Assembly: GCF_000196015.1 (NCBI RefSeq)
Contig: NC_007974.2
Span: 372,001-436,000, forward strand
Direction: 5' to 3'
DNA length: 64,000 nt
Source of the DNA: Cupriavidus metallidurans CH34
GTDB taxonomy: Bacteria; Pseudomonadota; Gammaproteobacteria; Burkholderiales; Burkholderiaceae
Shown here one piece after another: positions 1 through 8,508 of this stretch; positions within the stretch are counted from its first letter, which is position 1; each line of letters starts with the position of its first letter. The position numbers and the translations under genes are program-made. The notes beneath the pieces were generated by a model that had not been told where the DNA came from, made no database searches, and saw only the letters and a program-made list of their open reading frames with translations.

Positions 1-339
1 CGGCTGAAGTCGGATCTGAATTTCCTCGAGATTGGTGGGACGACAGCCGCCAGACTCGGAATCTATGATCGGTTGTCAGACCCAGACTACCAATGGTGCA
101 GGCATTTCGGTCTGGAGATGCACCATGTTCTCGAAGCGCTTTTCAATCGGACAGGTGCGATTGGCATTCGCTATCCATCAAGGCGCCTTCGCAACCATGC
201 CGCACTCGCAGTTCATTCCCGTCATCTTGGCAGGTGGAGAGAATCGGTAACGATCGATGCGGCACGTTTCGGCGACTTGCCCATATACGGTGAGCTTCTC
301 GACGATCCGTGTCGACTGACTGAGGCGCTATCAAAATGA
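1..339 (+). CDS. RES-domain-like protein, 3' part only
   Basis: The frame is open from the first base of the window and stops at 337-339, so the real start lies upstream and about 112 residues are visible. The segment with GIRYPSRR followed by hydrophobic residues, after an HxxxxALF-like stretch, resembles the core of RES-domain proteins, which act as NAD-degrading toxins in Xre-RES toxin-antitoxin pairs. Any antitoxin would lie outside the window, so pairing cannot be judged. The family call is by eye and moderate; a hypothetical protein is the alternative. No gene follows until 463. Confidence 0.5.
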   Translation, partial: RLKSDLNFLEIGGTTAARLGIYDRLSDPDYQWCRHFGLEMHHVLEALFNRTGAIGIRYPSRRLRNHAALAVHSRHLGRWRESVTIDAARFGDLPIYGELLDDPCRLTEALSK

Positions 340-462
340 AGCGAAGCGGTGCTGGCTAGACGCGCGGCCGCAGACAGTACAAGTAGTATGGCAAGGCCGC
401 GCAACGACGCCAGAGTCATTTTGATGGCGCCTCTAAGGCGCGCTAGGCTGCACCAGTGCGAC

Positions 463-1227
463 TCACCCCCGCACTAGCATCACCACCGCCGTCGCAATCA
501 AGCACAGCGCGAACGCCGCGCGCAGTTTGCGTTCTGGCATACGGTGGGCAAGGGCCACGCCCCACGAGATCGTCAGCATGCCGCCCAGCGAGAGCGGGAT
601 GCCGCTGTACCAGTCAACGTGGCCGGCGTTGGCATAGGTGAACAGCGCGACAACCGCGCCAGGGGTGACCAGTGCCAGTGCCAGGCCCTGCGCGGCGGCC
701 TGGCGCATTCCGAACAGCCCCACAAGCGCGGGGGCGGCTACCACGCCACCGCCGACGCTGAAGAATCCGGAGAACGCGCCGCCGACCACGCCCACGGCGG
801 GAATCCACGAGGGAGACAGGCGTGCCTGCGGTTGTGTGGTGGCGCGGCCCGGCAGGAGTCGCCACAGGAAGTACAGCGCCAGGCCAATCATGAAAACGGC
901 AAAGATGCGGCGTAGCAGTGCCGCGTCGATCGACGTGGCGAACTTTGCGGAAGCGTAAGTGGCAAGCACCGCGGACAAGCCAAGCACGATGGCTGTCTTC
1001 AGCTCGATATCGGCACGCTTGCGGTATTGCCAGAACCCGATCAGCACGTTCGGCGCGATCATCACCAGCGAGGTGCCCTGTGCGAGCTGCTGGTCCATGC
1101 CATAGAGCAGGCCAAGGGCCGGGATCGCGATCAGGCCGCCGCCGATGCCAAACAGGCCGCCCACGCCGCCGAGGAGTCCCCCGAGTCCAAAGATGAGCAG
1201 GGCGGACAGCAGCGAATGGTCGGGCAT
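463..1227 (-). CDS. TauE/SafE family membrane anion exporter
   Basis: A 254-residue membrane protein of the TauE/SafE (sulfite/organosulfonate exporter) family. It has two related halves, each opening with a Gly-rich segment (GLGGLLGGVGGLFGIGGG near residues 14-31, and a second GGxxSGFFSVGGG) followed by about four helices, which is the hallmark of this family. The frame extends 64 codons further upstream, but the ATG at 1227 begins a normal N-terminus (MPDHSLL) and matches usual family length, so it was chosen. It lies downstream of the Bug gene on the same strand with a 149-base gap. The substrate is not known; an organic acid or sulfite is plausible. Confidence 0.85.
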   Translation of the reverse strand: MPDHSLLSALLIFGLGGLLGGVGGLFGIGGGLIAIPALGLLYGMDQQLAQGTSLVMIAPNVLIGFWQYRKRADIELKTAIVLGLSAVLATYASAKFATSIDAALLRRIFAVFMIGLALYFLWRLLPGRATTQPQARLSPSWIPAVGVVGGAFSGFFSVGGGVVAAPALVGLFGMRQAAAQGLALALVTPGAVVALFTYANAGHVDWYSGIPLSLGGMLTISWGVALAHRMPERKLRAAFALCLIATAVVMLVRG

Positions 1228-1376
1228 GGTGAATCGGGGGCGGGGTTGCGAGAAACGGCCTTCAGAAAAGGCAAGTCCGCGATCATACGCGGACATGGGT
1301 AATACATTGCTGTGGTGCGTCGGGCGGATCGGGTGGAAGTCCGGCACCCGCAGGTGCCGACTCCCGACTGAAGCGG

Positions 1377-2345
1377 TCAGTCGACCTGCGCACCAGACTG
1401 CTTGACGATCTTCGCCCACTTGTCGATGTCGCCGCGCAGCATGGTGGAGAACTGTTGCGGCGTGCCCGTCAGCACTTCGGCGCCCTGGGCAGCAAGCTTG
1501 TCGCGGAGCGTCTTGTCGCCCAGCGCGGTCTGCATCGTGGCGGCAAGCTTCTGGGTGACATCCTTCGGCGTGCCGCGCACTGCGAACAGGCCGACCCAGA
1601 GGTCGCCGCTATAGCCGGGCACGGTCTCGCTGATGGCGGGGATGTCCGGGGCGAACGGCGAGCGCTTGGCCGAGCTCACGCCCAGGGCGCGGACCTTGCC
1701 GGCCTTGATATGCGCCAGCACGGAGGGCAGGCTGGCAAAGGCCATCGGCACCTGGTTGCCGAGCACATCATTGAGCGCCGGGGCGACGCCCTTGTACGGC
1801 ACGTGCTCGAGCTTGATGGCCGCCATGCTGTTCAGCATCTCACCCAGCAGATGGTTCAGCGTGCCGTTGCCGGCAGAGGCAAAGCGGTAGTAGTCGGGCT
1901 TGGCCTTGGCCATCGCGATCAGTTCGGACATCGACTTGGCCGGGAAGGCGGGGTTGACCACCAGCACGTTCGGCACGGTAGCTACCGGGGCGATCGGCTC
2001 GAAGTCCTTGATTGGGTCGAACGGAATCGAGCGGTAGAGCGACGGGTTGATGGCCTGTGTGCTGCTGATGGTCATCAGCAGCGTGTAGCCATCTGGCGCG
2101 GAGCGGGCCGCCGTCTGGGTGCCAATGTTGCCGCCAGCGCCCGGGCGGTTTTCCACCACTACCTGCTGGCCAAGGCGTTGCGACAGGTCGGCCGCCACCA
2201 GTCGGGCGACGATGTCGTTGGTGCCGCCCGGCGCCTGCGGCACGATCATCTGGATCGGCTTGGACGGATAGGTGTCGGCTTGAGCGTGGCCGACAACGGA
2301 CAGGGCCATGGCGATACCGGCGATGGCGCGGATTGTACGAAGCAT
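1377..2345 (-). CDS. Bug/TctC-type periplasmic solute-binding protein
   Basis: A 322-residue extracytoplasmic receptor of the Bug (TctC) family, which is greatly expanded in Bordetella and Cupriavidus. Residues 1-24 form a Sec signal peptide ending in AQA. The mature start YPSKPIQMIVPQAPGG, then the VVENRPGAGGNIG block and the PDGYTLL block, are classic Bug signatures. These proteins bind carboxylates and usually serve TctAB transporters, but no tctAB is present here. The ATG at 2345 was chosen because the signal peptide starts there; the upstream extension is poor. Its neighbours (LysR, CoA-transferase, CitE-type lyase) suggest an organic acid ligand. Confidence 0.93.
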   Translation of the reverse strand: MLRTIRAIAGIAMALSVVGHAQADTYPSKPIQMIVPQAPGGTNDIVARLVAADLSQRLGQQVVVENRPGAGGNIGTQTAARSAPDGYTLLMTISSTQAINPSLYRSIPFDPIKDFEPIAPVATVPNVLVVNPAFPAKSMSELIAMAKAKPDYYRFASAGNGTLNHLLGEMLNSMAAIKLEHVPYKGVAPALNDVLGNQVPMAFASLPSVLAHIKAGKVRALGVSSAKRSPFAPDIPAISETVPGYSGDLWVGLFAVRGTPKDVTQKLAATMQTALGDKTLRDKLAAQGAEVLTGTPQQFSTMLRGDIDKWAKIVKQSGAQVD

Positions 2346-2529
2346 GATGTCTCCTCGGTGGCTTCTGGCGGGCCCATGCACTTGGAGGCCCGCTGATGTG
2401 GCGCCCACTCTAGCGGAGCCACCCGCTAAGGAGAAATTCAATCGGTGACTATGGGCATAAGGTTTTCTTATCGGACCGGGCGCGGCGGGCCGGCCATCCA
2501 TACACCGACACCGGGAGTCGCCGCTCCCA

Positions 2530-3468
2530 TCAACCCGCTGGCGCCAGCGACCCGCCCAGCGCAATCCGTTCTCCGACTATCTCTCGCAACACATCAGCCA
2601 CCGCCTCGGCCGCATTCGAGCGCGGCAGCGCGCGCGGCCAGCACAGTGACAGCGTGCGTCGGAGTTCCGGAACGATCAGCCGCCGAGGCACGGTCGCATC
2701 GCCATCGCCAAGCGACGACGCTGGCAGTATCGTGCAGGCCAATCCTTCCCGGGCGGACGCCAGCAGGAAAGGCAGGGAGTCGAGATCGGCCACCACATTC
2801 AGATTCATGCCGGCCTTGGCAAACGTGCGCTCGACCACCTCGCGCAACCCCTGCGAGCCGCTTGGCAGTACCAGCGGGATGCCGTCGAGCGCCTTGAGCG
2901 GGACCGTATCCGCCGTGGCGCTGCCCCGTTTGCCCGGGCGCGGCGCGGTCACGGGTGGCGTGCCGATCAGGTAGAGCGGTTCGCTGGCCAGCGGCTCCGG
3001 CTCCACCGCGCGCGATGGCGTGTCGCGAAACAGGATGGCGAAGTCGAGCCGGTTCTGGTTCAGCAGTTCGGAGATATATCCGCTCATGCTTTCAAAGAGC
3101 TGCAGCCGGACCTGCGGGTAGCGCTGGCGCACGGTGCGTATCAGCGCCATGCCGAAGGCCGCTGCCGCCGTGGTGGGCAGGCCGATGGCCACGGTGCCCG
3201 AGACCTCGGCTCCGGCCACGCGCACGTCGGCGCCCGCGATTTCCACCTGTCGAAGGATGTTGCGCACGTGACGGTAAAGCGTCTTTCCGGCTTCGGTGGG
3301 CCGCACGCCTTTCGCGCTGCGGTGCACCAATGGCACGCCGAATTCGTCTTCCAGCGTGGCAAGCTGCTGCGACAGCGCGGGCTGCGCCACGCAGACGACC
3401 TCGGCGGCGCGGGTCAGGCTGCCTTGGTCGACGATGGCCACAAAATAGCGCATGGCACGGATGTCCAT
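2530..3468 (-). CDS. LysR-type transcriptional regulator
   Basis: A 312-residue LysR regulator. The N-terminal winged helix-turn-helix is at residues 1-60 (MRYFVAIVDQGSLTRAA, then QPALSQQLATLE), followed by a two-lobed effector-binding domain. The ATG at 3468 is used because MDIRAMRYF is the normal LysR start; the 10 codons upstream are not typical. It faces the CoA-transferase gene at 3611 across a 142-base gap, the usual arrangement in which a LysR protein controls the divergent operon and itself. The Bug gene lies downstream on the same strand. The effector is probably the acid, or its CoA ester, handled by the neighbours (inference). Confidence 0.92.
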   Translation of the reverse strand: MDIRAMRYFVAIVDQGSLTRAAEVVCVAQPALSQQLATLEDEFGVPLVHRSAKGVRPTEAGKTLYRHVRNILRQVEIAGADVRVAGAEVSGTVAIGLPTTAAAAFGMALIRTVRQRYPQVRLQLFESMSGYISELLNQNRLDFAILFRDTPSRAVEPEPLASEPLYLIGTPPVTAPRPGKRGSATADTVPLKALDGIPLVLPSGSQGLREVVERTFAKAGMNLNVVADLDSLPFLLASAREGLACTILPASSLGDGDATVPRRLIVPELRRTLSLCWPRALPRSNAAEAVADVLREIVGERIALGGSLAPAG

Positions 3469-3610
3469 GGGTTCTCCAGAGGGTGCATGGGGACGCACCG
3501 GGGGTGCAGGCTATTGATTCTACTTATGGAGCCTTCTGCAATCCCTATTTCACAGGTCGGAGGCGGGCGGGTAGATTGGCGGCATTGCGCTACCTACCCA
3601 AGACACTGTC
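3469..3610. promoter_or_regulatory. Divergent LysR/CoA-transferase control region
   Basis: This 142-base gap separates two divergent start codons and must hold both promoters and the LysR binding site. It is visibly more AT-rich than its surroundings around 3510-3560. I could not settle on one convincing inverted repeat, so no exact operator is proposed. Confidence 0.5.
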
Positions 3611-4783
3611 ATGTCCCGACCCCTTGAAGGCATCACCGTCGTTTCGCTCGAGCAGGCCATCGCCGCGCCGTTCTGCACCCGTCAACTGGCCGATCTCGGC
3701 GCGCGCGTCATCAAGATCGAGCGGCCTGGCCCGGGCGATTTCGCGCGTGCCTATGACGGCCGCGTGCGCGGGCTGTCGTCCCACTTCGTCTGGACCAACC
3801 GTTCGAAGGAAAGCCTGACGCTCGACGTCAAGGCGCCTGCCGCGGCCCCGGTGCTGGATTCCCTGCTGGCCAAGACCGATGTGTTGATCCAGAACCTGGC
3901 GCCGGGCGCGTCGACCCGCCTCGGGCTGGACTACGAGACGTTGTCGAAGCGCTTTCCGCGCCTGATCGTCTGCGATATCTCCGGCTACGGCGGCGATGGT
4001 CCCTATCGCGACAAGAAAGCCTATGACCTGCTGGTGCAGAGTGAATCGGGCTTCGTGTCGGTCACCGGCACGCCGGAAGAGGGCGTGAAGGCCGGCGCCT
4101 CGGTGGCGGACATTGCCGCCGGCATGTACGCATACAGCAACGTGTTGGCCGCGCTGATCGAGCGGGGCCAGACCGGCCGTGGCAAGCATATCGACGTGTC
4201 GATGCTCGAATCGATGGTCGAATGGATGAATTTCCCGATGTACTACGCGTTCGATGGCGCCGAACCGCCGCCGCGCGCCGGGGCGTCGCATGCCACGATC
4301 TACCCGTACGGACCGTTCCCGACCGGCGACGGCAAGACCGTGATGCTTGGTTTGCAGAACGAACGCGAATGGGCGGCGTTCTGCAAGGTGGTGCTCCATG
4401 AGCCGGATCTGGCCACTCACGCTGCGTTTGCCACCAACAGCCTGCGCAGCGCAAATCGCGCGCAACTGCGTGCCCGCATCGTTGAGGCGTTCGGGCGGCT
4501 GACCGCCGCGCAGGTGGTGGAGCGGCTGGAGGAAGCAAAGATCGCCAACGCCAACGTCAACACGATGGCCGACGTCTGGGCGCACCCGCAACTGGCGGCC
4601 CGCAAGCGCTGGCGCACCGTCGATACCCCGGCGGGGCAGATCCCGGCCCTGCTGCCGCCCGGCATGACCGACGCGCGCATGGACCCGGTTCCGGCGGTGG
4701 GCGAGCACACGGACGCCATCCTTGCCGAGGCCGGTTGCACTGCCGAACAGATCGCCCGGCTTCATGCCGACGGCGTGGTCTGA
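3611..4783 (+). CDS. CaiB/BaiF family (class III) CoA-transferase
   Basis: A 390-residue class III CoA-transferase. The N-terminus (LEGITVVSLEQAIAAPF, then LADLGARVIKIERP) and the segment DYETLSKRFPRLIVCDISGYG are diagnostic for CaiB/BaiF, as is the Asp-containing YDLLVQSESG motif near residues 138-147, where the catalytic Asp sits in this family. It transfers CoA between carboxylic acids in the cytosol. The CitE-type lyase starts 12 bases after its stop, so the two are almost certainly co-transcribed: the transferase would activate a hydroxy acid and the lyase would cleave the product. The substrate cannot be read from sequence; citramalate, itaconate-derived acids or malate are candidates. 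Confidence 0.9.
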   Translation: MSRPLEGITVVSLEQAIAAPFCTRQLADLGARVIKIERPGPGDFARAYDGRVRGLSSHFVWTNRSKESLTLDVKAPAAAPVLDSLLAKTDVLIQNLAPGASTRLGLDYETLSKRFPRLIVCDISGYGGDGPYRDKKAYDLLVQSESGFVSVTGTPEEGVKAGASVADIAAGMYAYSNVLAALIERGQTGRGKHIDVSMLESMVEWMNFPMYYAFDGAEPPPRAGASHATIYPYGPFPTGDGKTVMLGLQNEREWAAFCKVVLHEPDLATHAAFATNSLRSANRAQLRARIVEAFGRLTAAQVVERLEEAKIANANVNTMADVWAHPQLAARKRWRTVDTPAGQIPALLPPGMTDARMDPVPAVGEHTDAILAEAGCTAEQIARLHADGVV

Positions 4784-4795
4784 CGGAGGCGGGCG

Positions 4796-5626
4796 ATGAC
4801 AACCACCCGAGTGCCGCGCAGTTATCTGTTCGTTCCGGCATCGCGTCCGGAGCGTATTGGCAAGGCGATCGCGGCTGGCGCCGACGCCGTGATCGTCGAT
4901 CTTGAGGATGCGGTGGCGCCCGATGCCAAGGCGGCTGCGCGCGCTGGCCTGGCCGAGCCCTGGCGCGACTTGCAGGCCCAGGCGGATGCCGCCGGCCTAG
5001 CATTGCTGCTCCGCATCAATGGTGCTGACACCTCGTACTTTGCCGAAGACGTGGGCTTTTGCCGCACAAGCGGCGTTCGCGAGATCGTGCTGCCCAAGGC
5101 CGACAAGGCGGCGCTGGCCGCGCTGCGTGCCGAACTGCCCGAGACGCCGTGCGGCGCCTTGTTGGAGAGCGCGGCCGGGTTTGCCGATCTGGCCCATGTG
5201 GCGCGCGCGCCAGGCGTATCGCGACTGCTGTTCGGCAGCATCGACCTGATGTTCGACCTTGACGTGGGTGACGACGACGCGCCGCTCCACCATTTCCGTA
5301 GCGAATTGGTCATGCATTCCCGGGCGGCCGGACTGCCGGCGCCGGTCGACGGTGTCTGCACGGCCATCGGCGATGCCGACGCGCTGGCCGCCGACACCGC
5401 GCGGGCACGGCGTTTCGGGTTTGGGGCCAAATTGCTGATTCATCCGAATCAGGTGGGGGGTGTCCATGCCGCCCTGGCGCCATCGGCCGACGAACTGGCC
5501 TGGGCGCGTCGCGTGGTCGAGCAGGCCGCCGCCGCGCAGGGTGCCGCGATTGCCGTCGACGGGAAGATGGTTGATCGCCCAGTGCTTGAACGCGCACAAC
5601 GTATCGTCGCGGCGGGTGCCGCCTGA
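4796..5626 (+). CDS. CitE-type/HpcH-HpaI family acyl-CoA lyase
   Basis: A 276-residue TIM-barrel lyase of the CitE/HpcH-HpaI superfamily. It begins with RSYLFVPASRPERIGKA, the typical opening of CitE, citramalyl-CoA and malyl-CoA lyases. VIVDLEDAVAPDAK (about residues 33-46) carries the Glu/Asp metal ligands and FGSIDLMFDL (about 148-157) is the second acidic motif. At this length it is a stand-alone lyase rather than a citrate lyase complex subunit, and no citD/citF is nearby. It is coupled to the CoA-transferase upstream. Expected chemistry is cleavage of a 3-hydroxyacyl-CoA to acetyl-CoA or a similar product plus a 2-oxo acid; the exact substrate is open. Confidence 0.88.
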   Translation: MTTTRVPRSYLFVPASRPERIGKAIAAGADAVIVDLEDAVAPDAKAAARAGLAEPWRDLQAQADAAGLALLLRINGADTSYFAEDVGFCRTSGVREIVLPKADKAALAALRAELPETPCGALLESAAGFADLAHVARAPGVSRLLFGSIDLMFDLDVGDDDAPLHHFRSELVMHSRAAGLPAPVDGVCTAIGDADALAADTARARRFGFGAKLLIHPNQVGGVHAALAPSADELAWARRVVEQAAAAQGAAIAVDGKMVDRPVLERAQRIVAAGAA

Positions 5627-5646
5627 CGACGCTTCCGGCCCTCCGA

Positions 5647-5669
5647 ATTGGCGCTGATGGGGCGCCAAT
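5647..5669 (+). terminator. Possible terminator after the CoA-transferase/lyase operon
   Basis: An 8-bp perfect inverted repeat (ATTGGCGC at 5647-5654 with GCGCCAAT at 5662-5669) lies 20 bases after the lyase stop. A third copy, GCGCCAAT, follows at 5673-5680 and a short TTTT at about 5686. The poor T-run makes termination uncertain. Confidence 0.4.
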
Positions 5670-5911
5670 GGAGCGCCAATGCGTGTTTTCCCTGAGCGTG
5701 GGATTACTGCAAAACCTGCCGGTTCGCCATCGGCGTGAAAGGTATTTGTAATGAAGTTCAGGCTGAATAGGCGCGCGAGATCATGCACGCTTTGCGGGAG
5801 AATACGAAGATGAATGTCCTGGGCCTAAGACAATAAAGCTGTCTTCCCGGTGCACCGTTTGGCGGACATGATCGTTAACTTCCGATCAAGTCGAAACGAG
5901 CCAGACTGACC

Positions 5912-7294
5912 GTGCATTCTTATGTTTCCCGAGTCGCCGTGGCGACGTTGCTGGCCATGGCCTCCGTGGGCTCCATTGCCGCCTCGGCCGGGCAAGCCGC
6001 CAGCGGACCCATGCCTCCAGATGGCCCCTGCATGCCGCCTCCGGCAAAGGCCGCGCTGACCCTGGCGCAGGCACGCCTTGACGCGCTGCGCTGCAACCGC
6101 GACATCATCTCGGCCCGTCGCGGCGAGGAAGCCAGCCAGGCCGACATCCAGATTGCCTCCCAACGCCCGAACCCGGTCCTGAGCCTGGGTGTGGCCAATA
6201 TCAACCCGCATCTTGGCGTGGGCGCCGGGAACTGGCGCAGCAAGACCGTGGACTCGACGGTACGCGTCGACCAGGTGATCGAGACCGCGAACAAGGGCAA
6301 CCTTCGCACCGACGCGGCCCGCAAGGCCAGCGCCGCCGCCGGCGAGCAGACGCAGGCCGTGGTGGCCCAGCAGGTCGGCGCCGTGGAGCAGGCGTGGTAT
6401 GACGCGGTAGCCAGCCAGAGCCGGGTAGAGGTGCTGACAGAAACCGTCGGTCTCTATGGCAAGACTCAGCAAGCGAACGAGGCCCGGCTCAAGGCTGGCG
6501 ACGTGGCACGCGCCGATGTGACCAAGCTCCAGCTCGAAACGCTGCGGGCCCAGAGTGACCTGCGCTCCGCCCAGTCGGACTATGCCACCAGCAAGGCAGC
6601 ACTGGCCGCCACGATCGGTCTTCCGGGCACGCTGTTGGACAACCGGCTCGTGCCGGACTGGCCTGCGCTCGATGCCCCGGTGCCGTCAGTCGATCCCGAA
6701 GTGCTGCAGCGCCGCCCGGATGTGACGGCTGCCGAAGCCCGGCTGGCCGCCGCGGCCTCCGCGCGTGACCTGGCGCGTGCCGGCCGTGTGCCCGACGTGA
6801 CCGTCGGCGCCCAGTACGAGCACTATCCGGTTTCCGAGGCCAATACCACCGGCAGCGGCAACAGCTACGGCGTGTTCATCTCGATTCCGCTGTTCGTGCG
6901 CCACAGCTTCGGCGGTGAAGCGCGCCGCGCCGAGGTGGACTACTACGCGGCGCTCGACGACCGTAATCGTATCCTGCTGGCCGCGCAGAACGACATCGAA
7001 CGGCTGCGCAGCCAGCTCGAATCGGCGCGCGCGTCGCTGCAGCAGATGCAGACCGCCGTGCTGCCGGCGGCGGAGACCGTCGCGCAGAGCGCCGAATTCG
7101 CCTATACGAAGGGTGCCACCGGCGTGCTCGACCTGCTCGACGCGCGCCGCGCGCTGCGTCAGACGCGCCTGGACGCCGTCGACGTGCAGGGCAACTTCGC
7201 CAAGGCCATGGCCGCCTACCGCGCCGCCCTGCAGGCCACCACTTCCGATATCAACAAGCTTCCCCAGGTTCGAACCGATGCATCGCATCCCTGA
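5912..7294 (+). CDS. CzcC-like outer membrane factor of an HME-RND efflux system
   Basis: A 460-residue TolC-fold outer membrane channel subunit. An N-terminal Sec signal peptide (about residues 1-30, no lipobox cysteine) is followed by a short Pro-rich stretch and LTLAQARLDALRCNRDI, the start of an outer membrane efflux repeat. Two long coiled-coil repeats follow, each with the RPNPVLSLG or GRVPDVTVGAQY type strand typical of CzcC/CnrC. The start is a GTG with a weak ribosome site; it is preferred because it gives a complete signal peptide. It is the first gene of the CBA operon and its end touches the adaptor gene. It forms the outer membrane exit duct for metal cations. Confidence 0.88.
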   Translation: MHSYVSRVAVATLLAMASVGSIAASAGQAASGPMPPDGPCMPPPAKAALTLAQARLDALRCNRDIISARRGEEASQADIQIASQRPNPVLSLGVANINPHLGVGAGNWRSKTVDSTVRVDQVIETANKGNLRTDAARKASAAAGEQTQAVVAQQVGAVEQAWYDAVASQSRVEVLTETVGLYGKTQQANEARLKAGDVARADVTKLQLETLRAQSDLRSAQSDYATSKAALAATIGLPGTLLDNRLVPDWPALDAPVPSVDPEVLQRRPDVTAAEARLAAAASARDLARAGRVPDVTVGAQYEHYPVSEANTTGSGNSYGVFISIPLFVRHSFGGEARRAEVDYYAALDDRNRILLAAQNDIERLRSQLESARASLQQMQTAVLPAAETVAQSAEFAYTKGATGVLDLLDARRALRQTRLDAVDVQGNFAKAMAAYRAALQATTSDINKLPQVRTDASHP

Positions 7295-7295
7295 T

Positions 7296-8495
7296 ATGCC
7301 GCTCATCTCCCGCGATTCCCGCTTCACCCGTGCCGGCGCCGCGCGTCTGGCGGCCGTGCTGTCACTGTGCGTCCTTACGCTGGGCGCCTGCGGCAAGAAG
7401 GAAGCGCCCGAGAACGACGACGAGCCGAAGGTGGCTGGTCAGGTCATCGAGTATCCGGCGAGCGTCAGGTCGCTGCCCGGCGTCGTCGGCCAGCCGGTCA
7501 AGAGCGGCGGCGATCGGATGCTGAGCATGCCCGGCCGTCTGGTCTGGAACGAGGACAAGACGGTGCGCGTGGCTTCGCCGTTCGCCGGCCGCGTGATGGA
7601 GATTCTGGTGCAGCCCGGCGCCACCGTGAAGGCAGGCCAGCCGCTGGCGATGCTGACGTCGCCCGATTTTGGCTCGGCGCAGGCCGATGCCCGCAAGGCG
7701 TCCGCGGATAGCGCCGTGGCGTCGAAGGCGCTGGCGCGCCAGCGCGAGCTGTATGAGGCCGGGGTCATCGCCCAGAAGGATCTGGAGCAGGCGCAGGCGG
7801 ACAACGCGCGCGCCGCGGCTGACCAGCAGCGCACGCAGGCAGCGCTGCGCATGTACGGCGCTTCCGGCAGCGACGGCGTGAACCAGCGTTTTGCGCTGCG
7901 CAGCCCGATCGACGGCCTGGTGGTCGAGCGCAATATCAATCCGGGGATGGAACTGCGTCCCGACCAGCCGCCCACCGCACCGCTGTACCTGATCACCGAT
8001 CCCACGACGCTGTGGGCACAGCTCGATGCCGCCGAGGCGGACCTTGGCCACTTCAGGCCCGGCGTGACCGTGCAGCTTGCCAGCGCCGCTTACCCCGGCG
8101 AGACGTTCACGGGCACCGTGGTCAAGATCGCGGATTACGTTGATCCGTCGTCGCGCAGCGTCAAGGTGCGTCTGTCCGTGCCGAATGCCGACCGCCGCCT
8201 GAAGGCCGAGATGTTCGTTACGGCGAAGATGCAGGCCGCGTCGTTCCAGGGGATCTCGGTGCCGTCGAAGGCCGTGTTCCTGGCCGACAACAAGAACTAT
8301 GTGTTCGTGCGAACCACGCCTAACAGGTTCGAGCGCCGCGAGGTCAAGCTCGGCGTGACGATTCCGGGCACGACCGAGGTGGTGGAAGGCCTGAAAGAGG
8401 GCGACGTGGTGATCACCGACGGCAATCTCTATCTGCAGGACATCCTGCGCGATGCCACCGCGGTGAATGCCGCGCGTGCGACTGCCAAGCATTAA
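7296..8495 (+). CDS. CzcB-like lipoprotein adaptor (membrane fusion protein)
   Basis: A 399-residue periplasmic adaptor. LTLGAC gives a lipobox with Cys32, so it is probably lipid-anchored. It continues with the beta-barrel and lipoyl segments: VASPFAGRVMEILVQPGATVKAGQPL and the return FALRSPIDGLVVERNINPG, separated by an Ala/Gln-rich helical hairpin (AQADARKASADSAVASK onward). The C-terminal half carries the usual membrane-proximal domain with GLKEGDVVITDGNLYL. An alternative ATG at 7278 would overlap the upstream gene by 17 bases. It links the outer membrane factor to the RND pump, whose start is 13 bases downstream. Confidence 0.9.
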   Translation: MPLISRDSRFTRAGAARLAAVLSLCVLTLGACGKKEAPENDDEPKVAGQVIEYPASVRSLPGVVGQPVKSGGDRMLSMPGRLVWNEDKTVRVASPFAGRVMEILVQPGATVKAGQPLAMLTSPDFGSAQADARKASADSAVASKALARQRELYEAGVIAQKDLEQAQADNARAAADQQRTQAALRMYGASGSDGVNQRFALRSPIDGLVVERNINPGMELRPDQPPTAPLYLITDPTTLWAQLDAAEADLGHFRPGVTVQLASAAYPGETFTGTVVKIADYVDPSSRSVKVRLSVPNADRRLKAEMFVTAKMQAASFQGISVPSKAVFLADNKNYVFVRTTPNRFERREVKLGVTIPGTTEVVEGLKEGDVVITDGNLYLQDILRDATAVNAARATAKH

Positions 8496-8508
8496 GGACG
8501 GCAGCCAC

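Noticed and set aside
3590..4765. A 391-codon minus-strand frame opposite the CoA-transferase
   Set aside because: His/Arg/Gly-rich shadow; the plus-strand gene is unambiguous and family-like.
5627..5911. A metal-responsive regulator or small gene before the HME-RND operon
   Set aside because: The 285-base gap has no convincing start-to-stop frame, only a modest inverted repeat near its left end.
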